DNA of 64,000 nucleotides from Frankiaceae bacterium (GTDB lineage: Bacteria; Actinomycetota; Actinomycetes; BP-191). The stretch covers positions 62,001 through 126,000 of the forward strand of contig DATMES010000027.1 in NCBI GenBank assembly GCA_035556555.1. Reading direction: 5' to 3'. The position numbers and the translations under genes were made by a program. The notes beneath the pieces are model-generated. The model was not told the origin of the DNA. It searched no databases and saw only the letters and a list, made by a program, of their open reading frames with translations. Positions 51,758 through 61,196 of this stretch are shown here, in pieces. Position 1 is the first letter of the stretch; each line of letters opens with the position of its first letter.

Positions 51758-54421
51758 ATGAAGTCGGCGGAGATCAAGCGGCGGTTCCTCGACTACTTCG
51801 GCAACCGCGACCACACCGTCGTCCCGAGCGCGAGCCTCATCGCGGACGACCCGACGCTGCTGCTCGTCAACGCCGGCATGGTGCCGTTCAAGCCGTACTT
51901 CCTCGGCGAGCAGCCTGCCCCGTGGCCGCGCGCCGCGAGCATCCAGAAGTGCGTCCGCACCCTCGACATCGACGAGGTCGGCAAGACCACGCGGCACAAC
52001 AGCTTCTTCCAGATGGCCGGCAACTTCTCGTTCGGCGACTACTTCAAGGACCGCGCGATCCCGCTCGCCTGGGAGCTGCTGACCAAGCCGACGCACGAGG
52101 GCGGCTTCGGCTTCGACGAGTCGCGGCTGTGGGCCACCGTCTACCTCGACGACGACGAGTCGTACGGCATCTGGCGCTCGGTCGGCGTCCCCGAGGACCG
52201 CATCCAGCGCCGCGGCATGGACGACAACTTCTGGTCGATGGGCGTGCCCGGTCCCTGCGGCCCCTGCTCGGAGATCTACTTCGACCGCGGCCCGGCGTAC
52301 GGCATCGACGGCGGCCCGATCAAGGACGAGGAGCGCTTCCTCGAGGTCTGGAACAACGTCTTCATGCAGTACGAGCGCGGCCCCCAGACCGGTCCGGGCA
52401 AGAGCGACTACGACATCCTCGGCGACCTGCCCAGCAAGAACATCGACACCGGCATGGGCTTCGAGCGCATGGCGACGATCCTGCAGGGCGTCGAGAACCT
52501 CTACGAGATCGACACCACCCGCCTCATCCTCGACAAGGCGGCGGAGCTGACCGGCACGCGGTACGGCGCCGGCAACGACTCCGACGTGCGCCTGCGCGTC
52601 GTCGCCGACCACGCCCGCACCGCCGTCATGCTCATCGGCGACGGCGTGACCCCCGGCAACGAAGGCCGCGGCTACGTCCTCCGCCGGATCATGCGGCGTA
52701 CGACGCGTGCCATGCGCCTGCTCGGCGCGCACGAGCCGACGATGCGCGAGCTGGTGCAGGCCGGCATCGACGCGATGGGCCCGCAGTACCCCGAGCTGGT
52801 CACCGACGCCGGGCGCATCCACACGGTGGCGGCGGCCGAGGAGGCGTCGTTCCTGGAGACGCTGACGAAGGGCGTCACGCTGTTCGAGGCCGCGGTGCCC
52901 GAGGCCAAGGCCAAGGGCGTGCTGTCGGGCGAGCGGGCGTTCGCGCTGCACGACACGTACGGCTTCCCCATCGACCTCACGCTCGAGATGGCCGCCGAGC
53001 AGGGGCTGAAGGTCGACGAGGCGGAGTTCCGCCTGCTCATGGACGAGCAGCGCCGCCGCGCCAAGCAGGCGCACAAGGCGCGCGCGCTCGGGCACACCGA
53101 CGTGGCTGCGTACCGCGCGCTGCTCGACCGGGTCGGCGCGACGACGTTCACCGGGTACGCCGAGGTCGACTCGGAGGCCACGGTCCGCGGGCTGCTCGCC
53201 GAGTCGGGCCAGGTCGACGTGGCGCAGGAGGGCGACGAGGTCGAGCTGGTGCTCGATCGGACGCCGTTCTACGCCGAGGCCGGCGGCCAGCTCGCCGACA
53301 CCGGCTGGCTGGAGGTGCCGTACGCCGAGGTCGAGGTTCTCGACACGCAGCGCCCGCTGCCCGACCTCGTCGTGCACCGGATCCGCGTCAAGGCCGGCGA
53401 GGTCCGCGCCGGCGCGCAGGTCGGCGCGCACGTCGACGTCGAACGCCGCCGCGCCATCTCCCGCGCCCACACCGCGACCCACCTGGTGCACAAGGCGTTC
53501 CGTGCCGCTCTCGGTGACTCGGCCACCCAGGCAGGCTCGCTCAACGCCCCAGGCCGCCTGCGCTTCGACTTCGCCTCGCCGTCGGCCGTGCCGCCGTCGG
53601 TGCTCGCCGACGTCGAGGACACCATCAACGCCGTCCTCATCGACGACCTCGAGGTCCGCGCGTTCGTCACGACGCAGGACGAGGCGCGGCGGATCGGCGC
53701 GATGGCGCTGTTCGGCGAGAAGTACGGCGAGGCCGTCCGCGTCGTCGAGGTCGGCGACTACGCCCGCGAGCTCTGCGGCGGCACCCACGCCGCGCGTTCC
53801 GGGCAGCTCGGCCTCGTCAAGCTGCTCGGCGAGGCCTCCATCGGCGCCGGCGTACGCCGCGTCGAGGGACTGGTCGGGCTCGACGCGTTCCGGTTCCTGG
53901 CCAAGGAGCACGTGCTGGTCTCGCAGCTCGCGGAGCAGTTCAAGGCGCAGCCCGAGGAGATCCCCGACCGGATCGCGGCGCTGACGGCTCGGCTGCGCGA
54001 CGCCGAGAAGGAGCTCGAACGCCTCAAGGCCGGCGCCGTCCTCGCCGCGTCCGGCGGGCTCGCCGACCAGGCCACCGACGTCGACGGCGTCGCGGTCGTC
54101 GCCACCGAGGCGCCCCAGGGCACCAGCGTCGACGACGCGCGCAAGCTCGCTCTCGACATCCGCGGCCGCATCGAGCCGAAGCGCCCCGCCGTCGTCGTCG
54201 TCGCCGTGCGCGGCGACGGCAAGGCCAACGTCGTCGTCACCGTCGGCCAGACCGCGCAGCAGCGCGGGCTCAAGGCCGGCGCGCTCGTCCGCGAGCTGGC
54301 CCCCGTGCTCGGCGGCGGTGGCGGCGGCAAGGACGAGCTGGCCATCGCCGGCGGCTCCAGGGCCGAGGGCGTCCCCGACGCGCTCGCGATGGTCACCCGC
54401 CTGGTCTCCGCGGCGCTGTGA
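51758..54421 (+). CDS. alaS: Alanyl-tRNA synthetase
   Basis: An 887-residue class II synthetase, full length. Catalytic domain 1-440 ([18 protein letters not shown] near 72-89, then [18 protein letters not shown]), editing domain with the zinc ligands HTATH (near 572-576) and CGGTH (near 671-675), and a C-terminal domain with DHH-like C-Ala ([15 protein letters not shown]). The ATG directly follows a family G spacer repeat. No T-box or other leader is seen. It is overlapped by ruvX through GTGA. Confidence 0.98.
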   Translation: MKSAEIKRRFLDYFGNRDHTVVPSASLIADDPTLLLVNAGMVPFKPYFLGEQPAPWPRAASIQKCVRTLDIDEVGKTTRHNSFFQMAGNFSFGDYFKDRAIPLAWELLTKPTHEGGFGFDESRLWATVYLDDDESYGIWRSVGVPEDRIQRRGMDDNFWSMGVPGPCGPCSEIYFDRGPAYGIDGGPIKDEERFLEVWNNVFMQYERGPQTGPGKSDYDILGDLPSKNIDTGMGFERMATILQGVENLYEIDTTRLILDKAAELTGTRYGAGNDSDVRLRVVADHARTAVMLIGDGVTPGNEGRGYVLRRIMRRTTRAMRLLGAHEPTMRELVQAGIDAMGPQYPELVTDAGRIHTVAAAEEASFLETLTKGVTLFEAAVPEAKAKGVLSGERAFALHDTYGFPIDLTLEMAAEQGLKVDEAEFRLLMDEQRRRAKQAHKARALGHTDVAAYRALLDRVGATTFTGYAEVDSEATVRGLLAESGQVDVAQEGDEVELVLDRTPFYAEAGGQLADTGWLEVPYAEVEVLDTQRPLPDLVVHRIRVKAGEVRAGAQVGAHVDVERRRAISRAHTATHLVHKAFRAALGDSATQAGSLNAPGRLRFDFASPSAVPPSVLADVEDTINAVLIDDLEVRAFVTTQDEARRIGAMALFGEKYGEAVRVVEVGDYARELCGGTHAARSGQLGLVKLLGEASIGAGVRRVEGLVGLDAFRFLAKEHVLVSQLAEQFKAQPEEIPDRIAALTARLRDAEKELERLKAGAVLAASGGLADQATDVDGVAVVATEAPQGTSVDDARKLALDIRGRIEPKRPAVVVVAVRGDGKANVVVTVGQTAQQRGLKAGALVRELAPVLGGGGGGKDELAIAGGSRAEGVPDALAMVTRLVSAAL

Positions 54422-54825
54422 GGCGAGGGGTGCGCATCGGGGTCGACGTGGGCACCGTCCGCGTCGGCGTCGCCGCGAGCGACCCCGACGGCATCCTCGC
54501 CACACCCGTTGCCACGCTGGACCGCGCATCGGCGCTCGACGACCTCGTCGCGCTCGTGACCGAGCGCGCGGCCGTCGAGGTGGTCGTCGGCCACCCGCGC
54601 CACCTCTCCGGCGCGAGCGGCGTCTCCGCGCGCGACGCGGAGGCGTTCGCGGAGTCACTGCGGGAGCGGGTCGAGGTGCCCGTACGCCTCGTCGACGAGC
54701 GCCTCACCACCGTCACCGCCACCCGCACGCTCGCCGAGCGCGGCGTCCGCGGGAAGGCGCAGCGCGCCGTCGTGGATCAGGCCGCCGCCGTCGCCATCCT
54801 CCAGTCGGCCCTGGACGGGTCATGA
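54418..54825 (+). CDS. ruvX: RuvX/YqgF pre-16S rRNA nuclease
   Basis: A 135-residue RNase H-fold protein of the YqgF family, needed in E. coli for 5' end maturation of 16S rRNA. It shows [13 protein letters not shown] at the start (first Asp), [10 protein letters not shown] near 59, [10 protein letters not shown] near 92-101 (Asp-Glu-Arg) and [11 protein letters not shown] near 118. It is overlapped by alaS and mltG, the normal actinobacterial order. Confidence 0.95.
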   Translation: MRRGVRIGVDVGTVRVGVAASDPDGILATPVATLDRASALDDLVALVTERAAVEVVVGHPRHLSGASGVSARDAEAFAESLRERVEVPVRLVDERLTTVTATRTLAERGVRGKAQRAVVDQAAAVAILQSALDGS

Positions 54826-55919
54826 GCGACTTCCTCGCCGAGGACACAGGCCCGGCGCCGCGCAAGAAGCGCGGCGCCACCGGCGTGATCGTGGCGCTGG
54901 TCGTGCTGCTCGTCATCGGCGGGGGAGCGGTGCTCGGCGGGAAGGCGCTGCTGTCGCGCTTCGGCGGCCCGGCGCCCGACTACGACGGTCCCGGCACCGG
55001 CGAGGCGAAGGTCCAGGTCGTCAAGGGCGCCAGCGCGTCGGCGATCGGCGAGGCGCTCGAACGCGCCGGCGTCGTCAAGAGCGCCGCGGCGTTCCGCGAC
55101 GTCGCCCGCGACGACGAGCGCGCGCTGAAGATCCAGCCTGGCTGGTACCGCCTGCGCCTGCAGATGAAGGCCGCGCTCGCGCTCGACCTGCTCCTCGACC
55201 CCAAGGCGCGGCTGCGCTCGCGCGTGACGATCCCCGAGGGCACGACCGTCGCACGCACGCTGGAGCTCATCGCGAAGAACGTCTCCGAGGTCCCGCTGGC
55301 ATCCCTCAAGGAGGCCGCCAAGAACACCGCCGCGCTCGGCCTCCCGCCGTACGCCAAGGGCCGGCTCGAAGGCTTCCTCTTCCCGGCGACGTACGACTTC
55401 GAGCCAGGCACGTCCGCCGTCGAGATCCTCAGCACGCTCGTCGCGGAGTTCGAGGTGCGCGCCGAACGCCTGCAGATCGAGGAGCGCGCGAAGGCGCTGA
55501 AGATCACGCCGTACCAGGCGCTCATCATCGCCTCGCTCGTCGAGGGCGAGACCGGCGACGCGAGCGACCGCGGCAAGGTCGCGCAGGTCGTCTACAACCG
55601 GCTCGAGCTGCCCATGCGGCTGCAGTTCGACTCGACGGTGAAGTACGCGTACGGCCTCCAGGGCGTCGTCAAGACGCGGCTGCTGTACCGCGACCTCGAG
55701 ATCGACTCGGCGTACAACACGTACCGCCACGACGGCCTCCCGCCGGCACCGATCAACTCGCCGGGCGAGGCGGCGTTCGACGCGGCGCTGAACCCCACCC
55801 CGGGGGACTGGCTCTACTTCGTGGTCATCGACAAGAACGGCAAGTCGGCGTTCGCGGAGACCGCGGAGGAGTTCGCGGTCCTCAAGGAGCGGTACCGAAG
55901 GGAAGTGCTCGGACAGTGA
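54822..55919 (+). CDS. mltG: Endolytic murein transglycosylase MltG
   Basis: A 365-residue membrane-anchored enzyme that cuts new glycan strands and is thought to set their length. A membrane helix lies at about 22-44, a LysM-like segment at about 65-115 ([12 protein letters not shown]) and the YceG catalytic domain follows: [24 protein letters not shown], and [10 protein letters not shown], where Glu near 237 is catalytic, then [25 protein letters not shown] and GTGA overlaps join it to ruvX and aroE. Confidence 0.97.
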   Translation: MSDFLAEDTGPAPRKKRGATGVIVALVVLLVIGGGAVLGGKALLSRFGGPAPDYDGPGTGEAKVQVVKGASASAIGEALERAGVVKSAAAFRDVARDDERALKIQPGWYRLRLQMKAALALDLLLDPKARLRSRVTIPEGTTVARTLELIAKNVSEVPLASLKEAAKNTAALGLPPYAKGRLEGFLFPATYDFEPGTSAVEILSTLVAEFEVRAERLQIEERAKALKITPYQALIIASLVEGETGDASDRGKVAQVVYNRLELPMRLQFDSTVKYAYGLQGVVKTRLLYRDLEIDSAYNTYRHDGLPPAPINSPGEAAFDAALNPTPGDWLYFVVIDKNGKSAFAETAEEFAVLKERYRREVLGQ

Positions 55920-56695
55920 AGGCCGCGATCGTCGGGTCGCCCGTGCAGCACTCGTTGTCACCCGTGATCTGGCGGGCGGCGTACGAGTCGCTGGGGCTGA
56001 AGGACTGGACGTACGACGTCGTCGAGACCGACGAGCCTGGCCTGGCGCGGCACCTGCGGGTGCGCGACTACGCGGGGCTGTCCGTGACGATGCCGCTCAA
56101 GCACGCCGCCGCGCGGCTCGTCGACCGGCGGGTGGGACGTACCGGCGGGTCGGTCAACACGATCGTCTTCACCGACGACGGGACCGAGGGCCACAACACC
56201 GACGTCGACGGCGTCTCCGCCGCGCTGACGCAGGTCGCGCCGTCCGGCGTGGGGCGGGTGGCGATCCTCGGCGCGGGTGGCACCGCGGCCGCGGCGGTCC
56301 TGGCGGCGAGCGCGCTTCGCGCCACGGCCATCACCCTCGTCGCCCGCAACGCCGGGCCCGCCAACGACCTCCGCGAGAAGACCGGCGGCGTCGCGCACTT
56401 CGCGCCGTGGACGCACGTACGCGAGGAGGTCGACAAGGCCGACGTCGTCGTCAACACCACACCCAAGCACGCCGCCGACGAGCTCGCGAAGGGCTGGCGC
56501 GGCAAGCCGCTGGTCGACGTCCTGTACGACCCGTGGCCGACGGCGCTCGCCGCCGCCGCCCAGGCGGGCGGGCACCCCGTCGCGGGCGGGCTCGTGGTGC
56601 TCGTGCACCAGGCCGTACGCCAGATCGAGCTCGTCACGGGCAAGCGCCCCGACCCGGCTGTCCTCATGGCCGCCGCCGAGGCCGCCGCCCGCTGA
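55916..56695 (+). CDS. aroE: Shikimate dehydrogenase
   Basis: A 259-residue NADP-linked enzyme reducing 3-dehydroshikimate in aromatic amino-acid synthesis. Substrate motifs are GSPVQHSLSPVIWR (near 6-19) and SVTMPLKHAA (near 58-67, with the catalytic Lys-His); NTDVDGVSAAL near 91 follows, and the NADP loop is LGAGGTAAAAVL near 119. Slightly shorter than the E. coli enzyme but complete. It ends the alaS operon, followed by two tandem palindromes. Confidence 0.96.
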   Translation: MKAAIVGSPVQHSLSPVIWRAAYESLGLKDWTYDVVETDEPGLARHLRVRDYAGLSVTMPLKHAAARLVDRRVGRTGGSVNTIVFTDDGTEGHNTDVDGVSAALTQVAPSGVGRVAILGAGGTAAAAVLAASALRATAITLVARNAGPANDLREKTGGVAHFAPWTHVREEVDKADVVVNTTPKHAADELAKGWRGKPLVDVLYDPWPTALAAAAQAGGHPVAGGLVVLVHQAVRQIELVTGKRPDPAVLMAAAEAAAR

Positions 56696-56711
56696 TCCAG
56701 GCCGCGGTCAC

Positions 56712-56764
56712 CCAACCTGGGATGGCTGGCCGTCCCGCGCGTGCGTTGCGGCATCCCACGTTGG
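56712..56764. repeat. 53-bp palindrome after aroE (first of two)
   Basis: Arms CCAACCTGGGATG and CATCCCACGTTGG, 13 bp with one mismatch, 27-base loop, 16 bp after the aroE stop. The 329-bp gap 56696-57024 holds this, the next palindrome, a family E repeat and a promoter motif. Confidence 0.75.
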
Positions 56765-56782
56765 CGCCGCCCCCCGCTAAAG

Positions 56783-56839
56783 GATCACCTGTGTCCCTCG
56801 CGCGTGCTCGCGACCGTCGCTGAGAGGACACAGGTGATC
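56783..56839. repeat. 57-bp palindrome after aroE (second of two)
   Basis: Perfect 14-bp arms GATCACCTGTGTCC and GGACACAGGTGATC with a 29-base loop. Same design as families A and B, different sequence. Confidence 0.85.
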
Positions 56840-56853
56840 ATCCAGCGCGAGGG

Positions 56854-56904
56854 TTCGGGGTGCGATTTGCGTCTTCTCGCCGCACGGGGCGCAACCGGGT
56901 TGCG
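56854..56904 (-). repeat. Family E repeat, copy 3 (compact form)
   Basis: On the minus strand it reads CGCAACCCGGTTGCG, CCCCGTGCGGCGAGAAGACG, CAAATCGCACCCCGAA, closely matching the copy at 22111. Confidence 0.75.
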
Positions 56905-56955
56905 TTTCGTACCCGCCGCGACGCTCCGGTAAGGCCACTAGCCCGAACGGGTCAT

Positions 56956-56983
56956 TCAAGGGTTCTCCGGCCACGGCCGATGC
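56956..56983 (+). promoter_or_regulatory. FliA/WhiG-type promoter of the pilus control operon
   Basis: TCAA, 16 bases, GCCGATGC: the layout of sigma-28 class promoters (-35 TAAA or TCAA, -10 GCCGATAA). It is 42 bp upstream of the Roadblock ATG. A second copy with the same 16-base spacing and the same following CTCCG occurs at 63905. Confidence 0.68.
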
Positions 56984-57024
56984 TCCGTACTGACGCGAGA
57001 GCCGAGTTCCCGAGGAGTCTCCCC

Positions 57025-57534
57025 ATGGCCGAGGTGCGCAGCGAGTCCCGAGCGGTACGACTGGACCGGGCCATCCGGGATCTGCTCACGCAGACCGCGG
57101 AGATCGAGGCCGCGGCGGTCGTGTCGTTCGACGGCCTCCCCATGGCCTCGGCGCTGCCCGCCGGCATGGACGAGGACCGCGTGGCCGCGATGAGCGCCGC
57201 GCTGCTCTCCCTGGGTGAGCGCGCGACCGTCGGCCTCGGCCGCGGCGAGCTCAACCAGGTCTTCATCGAGGGCGAGGACGGCACCGTCTTCCTCGTCTCC
57301 GCCGACAACGAGGCCGTGCTCGTCGCCGTCGCCGCCAAGGGCGCCAAGACCGGCATGATGCTGTACGAGGTGAAGCGCACCGCCGCCACCGTCGCCGACG
57401 TCCTCCGCGGCGACGACCCGAGCTCCGACGAGGCGGCCTTCGAGGCGCTGGCCGCGATGAGCAGCGAGCCCACCCCGGCGTACGCCCCCCTGCCGGCCGC
57501 CGTGCCCGAGGCCAACGGCTCGGCCTGGGCCTAG
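57025..57534 (+). CDS. Roadblock/LC7 (MglB-like) protein
   Basis: A 169-residue protein with a Roadblock/LC7 domain at about 15-125: LDRAIRDLLTQTAEIEAAAVVSFDGLPMASAL, then MDEDRVAAMSAALLSLGERA, and a late strand pair VFIEGEDGTVFLVSADN. In Myxococcus the Roadblock protein MglB is the GTPase-activating partner of MglA; streptomycete homologues (CvnB) sit with small GTPases too. A GTPase gene follows two genes later in this operon. The C-terminal 40 residues are a flexible Pro/Ala tail. ATG with CGAGGAG upstream. Confidence 0.93.
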   Translation: MAEVRSESRAVRLDRAIRDLLTQTAEIEAAAVVSFDGLPMASALPAGMDEDRVAAMSAALLSLGERATVGLGRGELNQVFIEGEDGTVFLVSADNEAVLVAVAAKGAKTGMMLYEVKRTAATVADVLRGDDPSSDEAAFEALAAMSSEPTPAYAPLPAAVPEANGSAWA

Positions 57535-57561
57535 GCGGAGAAGGCGACGGAGAACCGTTCC

Positions 57562-58626
57562 ATGACTCTCGAAGGCTCGCTCGACGCGTTCAGCCTCCCT
57601 GACATCTTCCAGTTGCTGTCGTTCACGAAGAAGACGGGCGCGCTGCACATCACCGGCCCCGCGACGAAGGGCATCGTCCACTTCGCCACGGGCTCGGTGA
57701 CCGGCGCCGCCTCCGACGTGAGCCGCCAGTCGCTGGGCCGCCGCCTCGTCGGCGCCGGGCTGCTGGACGACGCGCAGCTCTCGGCCGCCCTGGAGGCGGT
57801 CCGCAACGACCCCACGCTCGGCCTCGGCAAGGCCGCCCACGACGCGGGCGCGGTCGACGACGGCGTGCTCCACGAGCTGGTCGTCGAGCAGGCCACCGAC
57901 GCGGTGTTCGACCTGCTGCGCTGGACGCGGGGCGACTTCGCGTTCATGGCCGACGAGGCCAACCCCGACGACCTCGGCGTCTCCCTGAACGTCGAGGAGG
58001 TCATCACCGAGGGCCGCCGCCGGATGGAGGAGTGGGAGGGCCTCACCAAGGCCGTCCCCGCCCCCGACGCGGTCGTCAGCGTGGTGCTCACCCCCGGCGA
58101 GGACACGTCCGTCACGACCGACGAGTGGGCGCTGCTCGCGCTCGCCGACGGGCACCGTACGGTCGCCGACCTCGTCCGCCTCACGGGCCGCGGTGAGTTC
58201 GCCACCGTGAAGACGCTCGCCGCGCTGGTGGACCGCAAGCTGGTCACGATCCGCCGCGGCGACAACGACGCCAACGACTCCGTCGCCGCGCTCGTACGCC
58301 GGCAGGCCGAGCTGTCGGCGCTGGAGGGCCGCCCCGAGCCCGCCGCTCAGCCGCGCAGGTCCGAGCCCGCCCGCGAGACCGCCAGGAAGCCGGAGAACGT
58401 CCCCGACGTCGTGCCGCAGCGCCCCGAGCCGATCGTGTCGCGACGCCCCGACTACCCGGAGGAGCGCGTCTCCGTCCCCGGCACGCGCCGGCCACCGGCC
58501 GACACGACCGAGACCGACGGCTCCGCGGCCATCGCCACCGAGACCGTCGCCGCGCTGATCGAGCGCGACCCCAGCGTCAACAAGAGCCTGCTGCTGCGTC
58601 TCATCGCCGGTGTGAGGGGGTTGTAA
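57562..58626 (+). CDS. DUF4388 (PATAN) domain protein
   Basis: A 354-residue protein with a DUF4388/PATAN domain at the N-terminus (MTLEGSLDAFSLPDIFQLLSF, TKKTGALHITG, about 1-130), a helical winged-helix-like middle (about 190-240, EWALLALADGHRTVADLVRLTGR) and a Pro/Arg-rich, probably disordered region (250-330) before a final helix. In cyanobacteria, PATAN response regulators bind the pilus motor PilB to steer motility, and PilB is encoded three genes downstream here. There is no receiver domain in this version. It overlaps the GTPase start by one base (TAATG). Confidence 0.92.
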   Translation: MTLEGSLDAFSLPDIFQLLSFTKKTGALHITGPATKGIVHFATGSVTGAASDVSRQSLGRRLVGAGLLDDAQLSAALEAVRNDPTLGLGKAAHDAGAVDDGVLHELVVEQATDAVFDLLRWTRGDFAFMADEANPDDLGVSLNVEEVITEGRRRMEEWEGLTKAVPAPDAVVSVVLTPGEDTSVTTDEWALLALADGHRTVADLVRLTGRGEFATVKTLAALVDRKLVTIRRGDNDANDSVAALVRRQAELSALEGRPEPAAQPRRSEPARETARKPENVPDVVPQRPEPIVSRRPDYPEERVSVPGTRRPPADTTETDGSAAIATETVAALIERDPSVNKSLLLRLIAGVRGL

Positions 58627-59192
58627 TGGCGCCTCGCAAGAAGCTCAACGCCGGCAAGAAGATCGTGGTCACCGGGCCGTTCTCGGCCGGCAAGACCACG
58701 CTCATCCGGACGATCAGCGAGATCACCGTGCTGTCGACCGAGAAGGACATCACCGACGACACGCGGTCGCGCAAGACCGAGACGACCGTCGCGATGGACT
58801 TCGGCCGCATCACGATCGACCGCGAGCTCGTGCTCTACCTGTTCGGCACGCCCGGGCAGGAGCGCTTCGACTTCATGTGGGAGATCCTCGGCGAGGGGAT
58901 GCTCGGCTACGTCCTCCTGCTCGACTCCAGCAGGCCGGAGTCGGCGGAGGAGGGCCGGACGATCCTCGAGGCGTTCCGCCGGATGGCGCGGGTGCCGTAC
59001 GTCGTCGCCCTCAACCGCTCCGACGGCATCGACCCGGCCGAGGAGGCGCGAGTTCGCGAGACGCTCGACCTCGACCCCGACGTCCCCGTCGTGCCGTGCG
59101 ACGCCACCGACCGCGAGAGCGTCAAGGCCGTCCTGCTCGCCCTCCTGTACGCGGTCCTCGACTCCCTCGAAGCCGAACCGGCCAGGGCGTAG
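58626..59192 (+). CDS. Small Ras-like GTPase (MglA/CvnD-like)
   Basis: A 188-residue GTPase. P-loop GPFSAGKTT (near 17-25), a switch I region with two Thr (SRKTETTVAMDFG), G3 FGTPGQERFDFMWE (near 73-86) with Gly-Gln in the usual place, and G4 as NRSD (near 134) in place of NKxD, followed by DATDRES. It belongs to the bacterial small GTPases paired with Roadblock proteins: MglA in Myxococcus sets cell polarity and pilus placement; CvnD in Streptomyces belongs to conservons. Here no histidine kinase is present, unlike a true conservon. Confidence 0.94.
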   Translation: MAPRKKLNAGKKIVVTGPFSAGKTTLIRTISEITVLSTEKDITDDTRSRKTETTVAMDFGRITIDRELVLYLFGTPGQERFDFMWEILGEGMLGYVLLLDSSRPESAEEGRTILEAFRRMARVPYVVALNRSDGIDPAEEARVRETLDLDPDVPVVPCDATDRESVKAVLLALLYAVLDSLEAEPARA

Positions 59193-59196
59193 CGCC

Positions 59197-59466
59197 GTGC
59201 GCTGGCCCTGGCGGCGGCGCGAGAAGTGCGGCCGCGTCGTCTTCATCGGTACGTCGCCGTTCGACGTCGCGCGCGCGATCGCGGCCGTACCCACGCCGTC
59301 GCCCGTCGTCTCGGCGTTCGTGCCGGACGAGCCCGCGGAGCCGGAGGAGGAGCACGCCGGCGTCCAGCTCGGCTTCGCCGACGGCACCGTGATGACGCTC
59401 AGTGACGACGACCCGAGGGCAGTCGCGCTGAAGGCCGCCGCGGCTCGGCTAACCGGAATAGCCTGA
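59197..59466 (+). CDS. Small acidic protein between GTPase and PilB
   Basis: An 89-residue protein with a basic start (RWPWRRREKCG) and an acidic middle (EPAEPEEEH). No family is recognised. It lies four bases after the GTPase gene and 53 bp before pilB, in the same direction, so it is part of the operon and may act with these products. Codon use matches the neighbours. Confidence 0.68.
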   Translation: MRWPWRRREKCGRVVFIGTSPFDVARAIAAVPTPSPVVSAFVPDEPAEPEEEHAGVQLGFADGTVMTLSDDDPRAVALKAAAARLTGIA

Positions 59467-59519
59467 TTCAGCAAACGGCCCAACGCGCCGATACGTCCTG
59501 CGGAGCCTGAGGAGGTGGC

Positions 59520-61184
59520 GTGAAGCAGCTCGGAGACATCCTGCTCGAAGGCGGGCTGGTCACGTCCGACCAGCTCCAGCAGGCCGTGGCGGAGCAGCAG
59601 CGCGTCGGCAAGTCCCTCGGCCGCGTGCTCGTCGAGCTCGGCATGGTCACCGAGAGCCAGCTCGTCGCGTCGCTCGCGCAGCAGATCGGCCTCCAGTTCG
59701 TCGACCTCACCGACCACCCGATCGACCCGTCCGCGTGCGCGCTCGTGCCCGACGCGGTGTCGCGCAGGCATACGGCGCTGCCGATCGGGTTCGAGGAGGG
59801 GCGCCTCGTCGTCGCGATGGCCGACCCCGCGAACGTGTTCGCGATGGACGACTTCCGCTCGATCACGGGCATGGAGGTCAAGCCTGTCGTCGCCACCAAG
59901 GCGGACGTCGTGGCGGCCATCAACCGCCTGAACCGCATGGACAGCGACATCGAGGACCTCACCGCGACGCTCGACGTCACGGACGAGGGCGACGACCTGT
60001 CCAAGGTCAAGGAGATCGTCGACGACGCGCCGATCGTCAAGTTCGTGAACCTGCTCATCACGCAGGCGATCCAGGACCGCGCCTCGGACATCCACATCGA
60101 GCCGTGCGAGCGGGACCTGCGCGTCCGCTTCCGCATCGACGGCGTGCTGCACGAGATCATGCGCTCGCCGAAGACGATCCAGTCGGGCGTGATCTCCCGA
60201 CTCAAGATCATGAGCGACATCAACATCGCCGAACGCCGCATCCCGCAGGACGGGCGCATGTCCGTCACCGCCAACGGCAAGAAGATCGACCTGCGCGTCG
60301 CGACCCTCCCCACCGTGTGGGGCGAGAAGGTCGTCATGCGAATCCTGGACAACTCCACCGCGATGCTGAAGCTCGCGGACCTCGGCTTCATGCCGGACAA
60401 CTTCACGCGCTACGAGGAGTCGTTCACCAAGCCGTACGGCATGATCCTCGTCACCGGCCCCACGGGCTCCGGCAAGTCGACGACGCTGTACGCCACGCTG
60501 AACATCGTCAACACGCCCGACCGCAACACCATCACGGTCGAGGACCCCGTCGAGTACCGCCTCCCCGGCATCAACCAGGTGCAGGTCAACGCGAAGGCCG
60601 GCCTGACGTTCGCCGCGGCGCTGCGGTCGATCCTGCGTTCCGACCCCGACATCGTGCTCATCGGTGAGATCCGCGACCACGAGACGGCGCAGATCGCCAT
60701 CGAGGCCGCGCTCACCGGTCACCTCGTGCTGACGACGCTGCACACGAACGACGCGCCGTCGGCCATCACGCGCCTCATCGAGATGGGCATCGAGCCGTTC
60801 CTCGTCGGCTCCGCCCTCGACTGCGTTCTCGCGCAACGGCTCGCCCGCCGCCTCTGCTCGAAGTGCAAGGAGGCGTACCAGCCGAGCGAGGAGTCGCTGG
60901 TGCACGCGCGGTTCCCGTGGACGCCGGGGGAGCCGGTGCCGACGCTGTACAGGCCGGTCGGCTGCTCCAACTGCTCCAAGACCGGCTACAAGGGCCGCAT
61001 GGCGCTGCACGAGGTCATGACCGTGACCGAGGACGTCGAACGCCTCGCCGTCGAGCGGCGTTCCGCCGACGAGATCGGGCGCATGGCGCGTAGCCAGGGC
61101 ATGTCGACGCTGCGCGCCGACGGCATGGGCAAGGTCCTCCTCGGGCACACGTCGCTCGAGGAGATCCTCCGCGTCGTCGTCTGA
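59520..61184 (+). CDS. pilB: Type IV pilus assembly ATPase PilB/GspE
   Basis: A 554-residue hexameric motor for pilus extension. The N-terminal MshEN domain (about 1-150; GDILLEGGLVTSDQLQQAV) can bind cyclic di-GMP in some relatives. Then come a linker, the ATPase with Walker A GPTGSGKST (near 315), the Asp box TITVEDPVEY, Walker B ILRSDPDIVLIGEIRD and the His box LTTLHTND, and the zinc site CSKC...CSNC (near 448-484). The GTG has a GAGGAGGTG site. It is the last gene of the operon; no pilC, pilT, pilin or prepilin peptidase lies in the window. Confidence 0.97.
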   Translation: MKQLGDILLEGGLVTSDQLQQAVAEQQRVGKSLGRVLVELGMVTESQLVASLAQQIGLQFVDLTDHPIDPSACALVPDAVSRRHTALPIGFEEGRLVVAMADPANVFAMDDFRSITGMEVKPVVATKADVVAAINRLNRMDSDIEDLTATLDVTDEGDDLSKVKEIVDDAPIVKFVNLLITQAIQDRASDIHIEPCERDLRVRFRIDGVLHEIMRSPKTIQSGVISRLKIMSDINIAERRIPQDGRMSVTANGKKIDLRVATLPTVWGEKVVMRILDNSTAMLKLADLGFMPDNFTRYEESFTKPYGMILVTGPTGSGKSTTLYATLNIVNTPDRNTITVEDPVEYRLPGINQVQVNAKAGLTFAAALRSILRSDPDIVLIGEIRDHETAQIAIEAALTGHLVLTTLHTNDAPSAITRLIEMGIEPFLVGSALDCVLAQRLARRLCSKCKEAYQPSEESLVHARFPWTPGEPVPTLYRPVGCSNCSKTGYKGRMALHEVMTVTEDVERLAVERRSADEIGRMARSQGMSTLRADGMGKVLLGHTSLEEILRVVV

Positions 61185-61196
61185 CGGTCGCGGCCG

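Noticed and set aside
57025-59466. A full streptomycete-type conservon (CvnABCD)
   Set aside because: Roadblock and GTPase genes are present but the histidine-kinase-like CvnA is missing, and DUF4388 and PilB are not conservon parts.
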